A stretch of 64,000 nucleotides of DNA from Nocardioides potassii (GTDB lineage: Bacteria; Actinomycetota; Actinomycetes; Propionibacteriales; Nocardioidaceae): the NCBI RefSeq assembly GCF_021648885.1, contig NZ_JAKJHZ010000007.1, positions 186,001 to 250,000 of the forward strand, given 5' to 3'. Made by a program: the position numbers and the translations under genes. The first letter of the stretch is position 1. Each line of letters begins with the position of its first letter. Below the pieces are notes generated by a model. That model had not been told where the DNA came from. It saw nothing but the letters and a program-made list of their open reading frames with translations, and did no database searches. This document shows positions 34,693 to 42,067 of this stretch, in pieces.

Positions 34693-35733
34693 ATGTCCAT
34701 CAGCACCCCCGCGGCGCGCAACGGACGTCGGCCGTCGGTCAAGGACGTCGCCGAGCGCGCGCAGGTGTCCCTCGGGACCGTGAGCAACGTGCTCAACCGG
34801 CCCGACCGCGTCAGCGCCGGCACCCGGGAGCGCGTCGAGCGCGCGATGGCCGACCTCGGCTTCGTGCTCAACGAGTCGGCCCGGCAGCTGAGGATGGGGC
34901 GCAGCAACACCTTCGCCTACGTGATGCTCGACGCCACCAACCCCTTCTTCACCGACGTGGCCCGCGGCATCGAGCTCGCGGCCGAGAAGGCCGACCTCTC
35001 GCTCTTCCTCTGCAACAGCGACGGCCGCGGTCCGCGCGAGGCGGCGCACCTCGCCCACCTGCAGCAGCACCGCGTCGACGGCCTGCTGATCACGCCGGTC
35101 GACCCGGACTCGCCCGAGCTGGCGCGGGTCGTGCAGCACGGCACGCCGCTCGTGGTGGTCGACCGCGCGACCACGAGCAGGTCCTTCTGCTCCGTGACCG
35201 TCGACGACCGGCTCGGCGGCCGCATCGCGATCGAGCACCTCCTCGACCAGGGCCACACCAAGGTGGCCTTCATCGGCGGGCCGTCGTCCATCGGCCAGAT
35301 CCGCGACCGCTTCGACGGTGCGTGCGACGCCTGGCGCGAAGCAGGACTGCCCGAGACCGACCTGCTGCGGGTCGAGACCGAGACCCTCTCGGTGCAGGAG
35401 GGACTGGTCGCCGGCGAACGGCTGGCCGGCCTGCCGCGCCGCAAGCGGCCCACCGCTGCCTTCTGCGCCAACGACCTCGTCGCCCTCGGCCTTCTGCAGC
35501 AGGCGATCTCGAGCGGCCAGCGCGTCCCGGAGGACATCGCCATCGTCGGCTACGACGACATCGCCTTCGCAGCGGGCGCCGCCGTACCCCTCTCCTCGGT
35601 CCGCCAGCCGCGGCAGAACCTCGGCCGCGCCGCCGCCGACCTGCTCATCGACGAGGTCAACAACCCCGAGCACGAGCACCAGCAGGTCGAGTTCACCCCC
35701 GAGCTGATCGCCCGCACCTCGACCCTCGGCTGA
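34693..35733 (+). CDS. LacI-family regulator, probable rhamnose repressor
   Basis: Protein of 346 residues. The ATG at 34693 has GAGGAG seven bases upstream; the longer frame from 34630 lacks this. The N-terminal helix-turn-helix (about 14-60) reads SVKDVAERAQVSLGTVSNVL and NRPDRVSAGTRERVERAM, with the hinge RQLRMGRSNTFA. The ligand-binding domain follows (DATNPFFTDVARGIELAAEK, DGLLITPVD, GHTKVAFIGG, NDLVALGLLQQA). It is divergent from the transporter operon and the best candidate to bind TGAAAGGTTTCA sites here and at the hydrolases. The effector may be rhamnose or rhamnulose; this is inferred. Confidence 0.88.
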   Translation: MSISTPAARNGRRPSVKDVAERAQVSLGTVSNVLNRPDRVSAGTRERVERAMADLGFVLNESARQLRMGRSNTFAYVMLDATNPFFTDVARGIELAAEKADLSLFLCNSDGRGPREAAHLAHLQQHRVDGLLITPVDPDSPELARVVQHGTPLVVVDRATTSRSFCSVTVDDRLGGRIAIEHLLDQGHTKVAFIGGPSSIGQIRDRFDGACDAWREAGLPETDLLRVETETLSVQEGLVAGERLAGLPRRKRPTAAFCANDLVALGLLQQAISSGQRVPEDIAIVGYDDIAFAAGAAVPLSSVRQPRQNLGRAAADLLIDEVNNPEHEHQQVEFTPELIARTSTLG

Positions 35734-35748
35734 GCCGTTCGCGGCTGG

Positions 35749-36390
35749 TCAGTGGGCGACGCCGTACAACCGGTCTCCGGCGTCGCCGAGGCCGGGCACG
35801 ATGTAGCCCTTGTCGTTGAGCTTCTCGTCGAGCGCAGCGGTCACGACGGTGACCGGTACGTCGAGGCCCTCGAGGCCGGCCTCGAGGTTGGCGACGCCCT
35901 CGGGGGCGGCGAGCAGGCAGATGGCCGTGATGTCGTCGGCGCCGCGGTCGGTGAGGAACGTGATCGCCGCGGCGAGGGTGCCGCCGGTCGCAAGCATCGG
36001 GTCGAGGACGTAGCACTGGCGGCCGGACAGGTCCTCGGGCAGCCGCTCGGCGTAGGTCGACGCCTCGAGCGTCTCCTCGTTGCGGACCATGCCCAGGAAG
36101 CCGACCTCGGCCGTCGGCAGGAGGCGCATCATGCCGTCGAGCATGCCGAGGCCGGCGCGGAGGATCGGGACGACCATCGGCTTCGGCTGGGCGAGGTAGA
36201 CGCCCGTCGTCGGGCCGACCGGGGTGGTGATGTCGAGTGGGTCGACGCGCACCTCCCGGGTGGCCTCGTAGGCGAGCAGGGTGACCAGCTCGTCGGTGAG
36301 CCGCCGGAAGGTCGGCGAGTCCGTGCTCTCGTCGCGCAGGACGGTCAGCTTGTGGGAGACGAGCGGGTGGTCGACGACGTGCAGGCGCAT
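35749..36390 (-). CDS. upp: Uracil phosphoribosyltransferase
   Basis: Protein of 213 residues, normal size, making UMP from uracil and PRPP. The PRPP loop reads [11 protein letters not shown] near 130; [13 protein letters not shown] near 75 and the C-terminal [11 protein letters not shown] complete the family pattern. It is convergent with the LacI gene (15 bp apart) and divergent from the tadA operon. Confidence 0.97.
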   Translation of the reverse strand: MRLHVVDHPLVSHKLTVLRDESTDSPTFRRLTDELVTLLAYEATREVRVDPLDITTPVGPTTGVYLAQPKPMVVPILRAGLGMLDGMMRLLPTAEVGFLGMVRNEETLEASTYAERLPEDLSGRQCYVLDPMLATGGTLAAAITFLTDRGADDITAICLLAAPEGVANLEAGLEGLDVPVTVVTAALDEKLNDKGYIVPGLGDAGDRLYGVAH

Positions 36391-36483
36391 GGGGCGACCC
36401 TAGTGGGCTTCGCGGCAAACAGGGTTGGCGGACCTGCGGCTTTCTGGGACATTGGAACGGTCCGATCGGTTGGGGAGGCCGGC

Positions 36484-36969
36484 ATGTCCGAGCAGAGCGG
36501 CGGGATCGACTTCGCGCTGGCTGCCTTCGTCGAGGACGGCGAGTGGGAGGTGCAGGACATCGCCTCGCCCGCCTTCGACTCGGTCAAGTCCCTCGCCCAC
36601 GGCCTCCGCCAGGTGTCGGGCGAGTCCGGCGCGGTCGGCATGGTCGCGGTCGACGAGGACTTCTTCGTGCTGGTCCGGGTGCTCGGCTCGTCGACGCGCG
36701 TGCTGCTCTCCGACGTCACGGCCGCCGACGAGTGGGAGATCGCCCAGTCCGTCATCGACTTCCTCGGCCTGCCCGCCCCGGAGGACGACGACGTCGAGGT
36801 GCCGGCCGGCGACCTCGACCTGCTCGCCGACCTCGGGATGCATGCGATCGACATGGGCGCGCTGCTCGACGACGTCGAGCTCTACCCCGACGAGATGCTT
36901 TCCGACATCGCGCGTCGGCTCGGCTTCGGCGACCTCTTCGACGACACGGTCGGGCTCGCTCCAGCATGA
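36484..36969 (+). CDS. tRNA adenosine deaminase-associated protein
   Basis: Protein of 161 residues, acidic (many Asp/Glu), starting at an ATG with GGGGAGG upstream. It belongs to an actinobacterial family regularly found immediately before tadA and named after it. No catalytic motif is visible. Its stop overlaps the tadA start by 4 bp (ATGA), so the two are probably made in step. A role as accessory or partner of TadA is inferred from context only. Confidence 0.82.
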   Translation: MSEQSGGIDFALAAFVEDGEWEVQDIASPAFDSVKSLAHGLRQVSGESGAVGMVAVDEDFFVLVRVLGSSTRVLLSDVTAADEWEIAQSVIDFLGLPAPEDDDVEVPAGDLDLLADLGMHAIDMGALLDDVELYPDEMLSDIARRLGFGDLFDDTVGLAPA

Positions 36970-37421
36970 GCTACGAGGATCCGATGCGCCTGGCCCTCGC
37001 CGAGGCGCAGGCGGCCCTCGCCGGCGACGACGTACCGGTCGGTGCCGTCGTGCTCGACGAGACCGGCACCGTGATCGGGACCGGTCGCAACACGCGCGAG
37101 TCCGAGGGCGACCCGACCGGGCACGCCGAGGTGGTCGCGCTCCGAGCCGCGGCCTCCGCGCGTGGCGAGTGGCGGCTCACCGGCTGCACCCTCGTCGTCA
37201 CCCTCGAGCCCTGCACGATGTGCGCCGGCGCCCTCGTGCTCGCCCGCGTCGACCGCCTCGTCTTCGGGGCGTACGACGACAAGCTCGGGGCCGTCGGCTC
37301 GCTGTGGGACGTGGTCCGTGACCGCCGGCTCAACCACCGGCCCGAGGTCGTGGCCGGCGTGCTGGCCGCCGAGTCGACGGCGCTGCTGGACTCCTTCTTC
37401 GCTCGTCACCGCCTCCCATGA
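36966..37421 (+). CDS. tadA: tRNA-specific adenosine deaminase
   Basis: Protein of 151 residues, converting A34 to inosine in the anticodon of tRNA-Arg(ACG). Zinc ligands and the proton-shuttling Glu are in GHAEVVAL (near 52) and PCTMCAGALV (near 83). The length is normal. It is the middle gene of three with 4-bp overlaps on both sides. Confidence 0.94.
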   Translation: MSYEDPMRLALAEAQAALAGDDVPVGAVVLDETGTVIGTGRNTRESEGDPTGHAEVVALRAAASARGEWRLTGCTLVVTLEPCTMCAGALVLARVDRLVFGAYDDKLGAVGSLWDVVRDRRLNHRPEVVAGVLAAESTALLDSFFARHRLP

Positions 37422-37888
37422 CCATCGTCCGCCGCGCGGCGACCGCCGACGCCGAGGTGCTGGCCCGGCTGCTGTGGGACTTCAACACCGAGTTCGAGAC
37501 CGAGGTCGACGACGTCGACGTGCTGACGGGCCGGTTCACCCGGCTGCTCGGGCTCGACGAGGTCGTCGCGGTGCTGGCCGAGGACGACCGCGCCGCGGTC
37601 GGCTTCGCCCTGGTGGTGCTGCGACCGGCCATCTGGTTCGACGGCCCGGTCGCCCAGCTCGACGAGCTCTACGTCGTACCGCACCTCCGCGACCGGGGCA
37701 TCGGCACGCAGGTCCTCGACCTCTGCCGCGGCCTGGCCGCCGAGCAGGGCGCGCCCGAGATGCACATCAACGTCGACGAGGTCGACGCCGACACCAGGCG
37801 GTTCTACGAGCGGCACGGGTTCGTGAACGTCGAGGACGGCACGGACTACCGGATGCTCTGCTACGTCGGTCCGACGTCCGCGTCGTGA
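37418..37888 (+). CDS. GNAT-family N-acetyltransferase
   Basis: Protein of 156 residues with the acetyl-CoA motif LYVVPHLRDRGIGTQVL near 90 and a C-terminal ADTRRFYERHGFVN typical of the fold. It overlaps tadA by 4 bp. The substrate is unknown; operon position gives no firm hint. Confidence 0.85.
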   Translation: MTIVRRAATADAEVLARLLWDFNTEFETEVDDVDVLTGRFTRLLGLDEVVAVLAEDDRAAVGFALVVLRPAIWFDGPVAQLDELYVVPHLRDRGIGTQVLDLCRGLAAEQGAPEMHINVDEVDADTRRFYERHGFVNVEDGTDYRMLCYVGPTSAS

Positions 37889-37904
37889 GCCGGCCGCAAC
37901 GCCG

Positions 37905-37965
37905 ACACGTGTCCGGGAGATGGCCCCCGATCGGATGATCCGGGGGCGACATCGCGGACACGTGT
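37905..37965. repeat. 61-bp imperfect palindrome between convergent genes
   Basis: The outer 11 bases ACACGTGTCCG are perfectly repeated in inverse, and inner GCCCCCG blocks pair again after a few mismatches. Each tip carries the self-complementary ACACGTGT. It sits between the acetyltransferase and lhgO genes and may terminate both. Confidence 0.65.
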
Positions 37966-37996
37966 ACGCCGGCGGGCGCCGGCGACGGTGGTGGGC

Positions 37997-39187
37997 TCAG
38001 GCGCCGAGCTCCGCCGCGACGTGCCTCGCGATCTCCAGCGACGCCGTCGCGGCCGGCGACGGCGCGTTGAGGACGTGGAACTGGCGGGCGGACCGGGCGA
38101 AGTGGAAGTCGTCCACGAGACGGCCCGACCGGTCGATCGCCTGGGCCCGCACGCCCGCGGGCGCCGGTCGCAGCGCCTCGGTCGGGAGCTCGGGCACGAG
38201 CCGGCGGAGCGCGGCCGCGAAGCGGCGCCGCGACACCGACCGTGCCACCTCGGCGGCGCCGGTCCTCCAGTAGGTGCGCGCGAGCGGCCGGAACCCCGAC
38301 CAGGTGACGGTCTCGAGGAGGTCGCGCCCGCTCACCGTCGTCCAGCCGTAGCCCTCGCGCGCCGCGGCCAGTACGGCATTCGGGCCGGCGTGGACGGTCC
38401 CGTCGAGACCGCGGGTCAGGTGGACACCCAGGAACGGGAGGTCGGGGTCGGGGACTGGGTAGACCAGGCCCTGCACCAGGTCGGCGTGTGCCTCGTCGAG
38501 CTCGTGGTACTCGCCGCGGAACGGCACGATCCGCACGCCGGGGTCGAGACCACCGAGCCGGGCGACGCGGTCGCTGTGGAGCCCGGCGCAGTTGACGAGC
38601 AGGTCCGCGTGGAGATCTCCGTGGTCCGTGCCCACGACGACGCCCGACGAGGTCTCGTCGATCCAGGTGACCTGCCGTCCCAGCAGCACCTCCCCGCCCT
38701 GCGAAGCGACCAGGTCGGCCAGCGTGCGGGTCACCGCGGCGTAGTCGACGCGCCCCGTCGAGTGCACGTGCAGGGCGGCGACGCAGCGCACGTGGGGCTC
38801 GACAGCCCGGGCCTCTGCCGGTCCGAGCCACGTGGACGGGACACCGTTCGCGTCGCCCCTGCGCTGCAGCTCACGCAGCGCACCCACCTGCCGGTCGTCA
38901 GTGGCGACGACGAGCTTGCCCGGTACGTCGTACGCGATCCCGTGGTCGGCCGCGAACCGCTTCATCGAGTCAGCACCGGCCACGCACAGCCTCGCCTTGA
39001 GGCTGCCCGGCTTGTAGTAGAGCCCGGAGTGGATCACGCCGGAGTTGCGTCCGGTCTGGTGGGCGGCGACCGCCGTCTCCTTCTCGACCACCCGCACCCG
39101 GTTCCCGCTCCCGGCGAGCTCCCGCGCGACGGCCATCCCGACGATGCCACCACCGACGACGACGACCGAGGTGTCGGTGCGGCTCAT
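37997..39187 (-). CDS. lhgO: L-2-hydroxyglutarate oxidase
   Basis: FAD-dependent oxidoreductase of 396 residues (DAO family) oxidising L-2-hydroxyglutarate to 2-oxoglutarate. The dinucleotide fold VVVVGGGIVGMAVARELA is at the N-terminus; AAHQTGRNSGVIHSGLYY near 42 is diagnostic of LhgO, and PFRGEYHEL and HLTRGLDG support it. AAAGGATC lies before the ATG. It is 25 bp before the WS/DGAT stop on the same strand, so read-through from the lipid operon is possible. Confidence 0.88.
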   Translation of the reverse strand: MSRTDTSVVVVGGGIVGMAVARELAGSGNRVRVVEKETAVAAHQTGRNSGVIHSGLYYKPGSLKARLCVAGADSMKRFAADHGIAYDVPGKLVVATDDRQVGALRELQRRGDANGVPSTWLGPAEARAVEPHVRCVAALHVHSTGRVDYAAVTRTLADLVASQGGEVLLGRQVTWIDETSSGVVVGTDHGDLHADLLVNCAGLHSDRVARLGGLDPGVRIVPFRGEYHELDEAHADLVQGLVYPVPDPDLPFLGVHLTRGLDGTVHAGPNAVLAAAREGYGWTTVSGRDLLETVTWSGFRPLARTYWRTGAAEVARSVSRRRFAAALRRLVPELPTEALRPAPAGVRAQAIDRSGRLVDDFHFARSARQFHVLNAPSPAATASLEIARHVAAELGA

Positions 39188-39212
39188 GGAGATCCTTTGA
39201 GACCGGACCTCG

Positions 39213-40616
39213 TCACGGTGCTGACGCCATCTCCTCGACACCCTCGGCCAGGCACTCCTCGAGCTCGCGGAGGTCGGCGACGGCGCTGGCGTCGACGTTG
39301 ACGCCGATGCAGGCGGTGTCGCCGACGGTGACCAGGCAGACGGTGAGGGCAGCACCGGGGAGGGGGCCGAGGACGTACATCCCCTGCACCTCGGCGCCGG
39401 CCATGTAGCGCCGGCGGGGAGGGCCGGGCAGCGTCAGCACGAACGCGTCGGGGACCGCAGCGGTCTGCAGCGCGCCCGCGCCGACGAAGGCGGGCATCCG
39501 GTTCAGCAGAGGCGCGGCCGCCTCGAGCACCTCGAGCGCGCGCTCGGTGTGGAGCGACAGCACCTCACCGCGCACGGCCGCGACCCGGTCGACCGGGTCC
39601 TCGATCGCGAGGGGACCGGAGATGATCGCGCCGGCGAAGCGGTTGCCCAGGTCGTCGGCCCGGTCGAGGGACACCCGTACGCCGACCGGGATCTCGGGCA
39701 CGGGGCCGCCCCGGCGCTCGTGGTAGCGGCGCAGCCCGCCGAGGACCAGGGCGACGGCGGCGTCGTCGAGGGTGCCGCCACCCTGCTTCGCTACCGCGCG
39801 CAGCCGGTCGAGCGGAGCCTCGAGGGTGAGGAAGGACCACATCCGGCCGGTGCGCGGCGACAGCTCCGGTGACGGAGGCGCCGCCTGCGAGACCAGGCGG
39901 CGGACGGACGCGCCGTAGCGGAGGGTCGCCGCGACCGCGGTCGACGGTCGCGTCGAGACCAGGGTGCGCGCGGTCGAGAGCGCGGAGGCCGCGAGGTTGG
40001 CAGAGCCCGCACGCAGCCCGGAGACGGCCAGGTCGACGGGATCGACCACGGCCGGCGCCCCGACCTCCGCACCCACGGGCTTGCGCGCCGTGTGCGCCCG
40101 CCTGCCCGACTGGAGCATCGACAACAGCTGCACCGTGCCGAGCGGGTCGGCCAGCGCGTGGTGGATCTTGAGGACGTACGCCGCGCCCGCTCCGCCCTCT
40201 CCTGCCAAGCCCTCGAACAGCACGCCCTCCCACAGCGGGCGCGTGCGGTCGAAGGGCCGCAGCGCGATCTGGGCGGCCTGCGCGAGCATCTCCTCGCGAC
40301 TCGCGACGTGCTCGCGGCGCAGGTGGTAGCCGAGGTCGAAGGTCGGGTCGTCGGCCCACCTCGGCGCGGCGGTGGGGACGACCGGCTCGACGACGCGCTG
40401 GCGCAGGCGTCGTACGAGCCCGGTACCCCACTCCGTGGCGGCGACGAAGCGCTTCCAGTCGGGCGCGCGGTCGAGGTCGATGACGACCGTCGACGTGGAC
40501 GACTGGACGGGGTGCCGCTCGGCGCGCCACATCAGCGTCTGCATCGGGGTCAGCTCCTCGCCCGACGCCCACGCCGCCGCTCCGCCCCAGCGCTCGAAGT
40601 CCTCGCTCGTCGTCAT
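39213..40616 (-). CDS. Wax ester synthase / diacylglycerol acyltransferase family protein
   Basis: Protein of 467 residues. It belongs to the WS/DGAT family that joins acyl-CoA to diacylglycerol or fatty alcohols. The catalytic motif HHxxxDG is present as HHALADP near 145: both His and the Asp are kept, the Gly is Pro. Family C-terminal blocks (VSLDRADDLGNRFAGAII, NRMPAFVGAGALQ, TLPGPPRRRYMAGAEV) are good. The ATG overlaps the preceding gene by 4 bp. With GPAT and LPAAT before it, it completes a triacylglycerol assembly set, as in the known mycobacterial plsB2-plsC operon. Confidence 0.88.
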   Translation of the reverse strand: MTTSEDFERWGGAAAWASGEELTPMQTLMWRAERHPVQSSTSTVVIDLDRAPDWKRFVAATEWGTGLVRRLRQRVVEPVVPTAAPRWADDPTFDLGYHLRREHVASREEMLAQAAQIALRPFDRTRPLWEGVLFEGLAGEGGAGAAYVLKIHHALADPLGTVQLLSMLQSGRRAHTARKPVGAEVGAPAVVDPVDLAVSGLRAGSANLAASALSTARTLVSTRPSTAVAATLRYGASVRRLVSQAAPPSPELSPRTGRMWSFLTLEAPLDRLRAVAKQGGGTLDDAAVALVLGGLRRYHERRGGPVPEIPVGVRVSLDRADDLGNRFAGAIISGPLAIEDPVDRVAAVRGEVLSLHTERALEVLEAAAPLLNRMPAFVGAGALQTAAVPDAFVLTLPGPPRRRYMAGAEVQGMYVLGPLPGAALTVCLVTVGDTACIGVNVDASAVADLRELEECLAEGVEEMASAP

Positions 40617-42067
40617 GTGGACGGCCACCTCGCGAGCGTCTCCTCGAACTTCGTGTGCAGCGCCGCGATCCGGTCGCTGAGGTCGTCCTCGTTCCAGTCG
40701 GTCTCGGGCTCGAGCACGCACACGTCGACGGTGCCTGGGTTGAGCACGAGCGAGCTGCGGCGCATCAGCTCGCCGGAGTTGCGCAGCACGACGGGTACGA
40801 CGGGCACGCCGGCCTGCGCGGCGAGGTGGAAGGCGCCCTTGCGGAACGGTCCGAGCACGGGAGTGGCCGACCGGGTGCCCTCCGGGAAGATCATCAGCGA
40901 GGTGCCGCCGCGGATCCGGTCGACGACGCCGTCGAGGGTGGCGCGGGCGGACGCCGAGTCGGAGCGGTCGATGTAGGCCGGGTCGATGACGACCGAGCCG
41001 ACCATGGCCCGCGGGTCCCACTTCGCCTCCTTCTTGGCGACGATCGTGAAGTCGCGCTCGAGGAGGTTGCCGAGGACGGGGATGTCGAGCGCGCTCTGGT
41101 GGTTGGCCACGAAGATCGCCGGCCGGTGGGTCCAGAGCCGCTCGCGGTGGAGGACGTCGACCTTCACTCCGGCCAGCGCCATCGGCAGGGAGGTCGCGAG
41201 CTTGATCGCGGCGTTGCGGCCCTCCTTGAGGTTGCCCGACAGCAGGCCGTAGGAGAGTCCGGCGACGACACCGGTGTTCATGCCGGCCAGCGCGGCCGCC
41301 GTACGACCCGCAGCGAGCAGCGAGCCGCCGACCGGGTCGCTCAGGTCGAGCACCGGCCAGCCGAGCCGGGCAGCGGCGGAGCGCAGGTCGCGGTGCGGGT
41401 TGAGCGCGGTGGGGTGGCCGACCGAGGACAGGAAGGCGACGTCCTCGTAGCCGTTGCCGTAGGCGTAGGACGTCGACAGGTCGATGCCGTGCTCGCGGGC
41501 GAAGGCGCGTACGCCGCTGGCCTTGTGCCGGCCCCACAGCATCGGGCCGTCGGTCGCGCCGGTGAACTGTCCGTCCTCGACGACCAGCTGGGTGCAGACG
41601 AGGTGCTCGACGCCGAGGTCGCGGGCGACCGGAGCGATCTGGTACTTCGTCGCCGCCGACGCGACCGCGACCGTGTGGCCGACCCGCTGGTGCGCCATCA
41701 CCAGCGCCCGGGACTCGCGGCGGATGGTGCCGGCGATCTTGGAGCGGAACAGCCGCTCGCCGAGGTCGGCGAACGCCTCCTCGGACTCGCCGCGCATCGC
41801 CGAGAACGCGACGTGGGCGATCCGGGTCGGGTCGCCCCCGAGCTCGCCGTCGACCGCGGTGACCACGGTGCGGAGGAACTCGGCGGGCGAGACGTCGCGG
41901 CCCTTGAGCCGGTCGCCGTAGAACGTGGCTGCGGTGTAGCCCGCGACCAGGGTGCCGTCGAGGTCGAAGAACGCACCCACCGCCGGTCCCTGCGGTCCGG
42001 CCTCGATCGCGTCGATCGCGGCGAGGACCTCGTCCGAGAGCCCGCTCACGGCCTGATCACCCGGCAT
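40613..42067 (-). CDS. HAD-IB hydrolase fused to 1-acylglycerol-3-phosphate acyltransferase
   Basis: Protein of 484 residues from the ATG at 42067, which overlaps the GPAT gene by 11 bp; a GTG at 42049 is an alternative. The N-terminal HAD domain (about 20-230) shows AFFDLDGTLVAGY with the nucleophile Asp, SAATKYQIAP and YGNGYEDVAFL. The C-terminal PlsC domain (about 285-484) has NHQSALDIP (HX4D) and IFPEGTRS. The second domain would make phosphatidate from lysophosphatidate. The first might remove a phosphate, but its substrate is not known. The same fusion occurs in mycobacteria. Confidence 0.9.
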   Translation of the reverse strand: MPGDQAVSGLSDEVLAAIDAIEAGPQGPAVGAFFDLDGTLVAGYTAATFYGDRLKGRDVSPAEFLRTVVTAVDGELGGDPTRIAHVAFSAMRGESEEAFADLGERLFRSKIAGTIRRESRALVMAHQRVGHTVAVASAATKYQIAPVARDLGVEHLVCTQLVVEDGQFTGATDGPMLWGRHKASGVRAFAREHGIDLSTSYAYGNGYEDVAFLSSVGHPTALNPHRDLRSAAARLGWPVLDLSDPVGGSLLAAGRTAAALAGMNTGVVAGLSYGLLSGNLKEGRNAAIKLATSLPMALAGVKVDVLHRERLWTHRPAIFVANHQSALDIPVLGNLLERDFTIVAKKEAKWDPRAMVGSVVIDPAYIDRSDSASARATLDGVVDRIRGGTSLMIFPEGTRSATPVLGPFRKGAFHLAAQAGVPVVPVVLRNSGELMRRSSLVLNPGTVDVCVLEPETDWNEDDLSDRIAALHTKFEETLARWPST

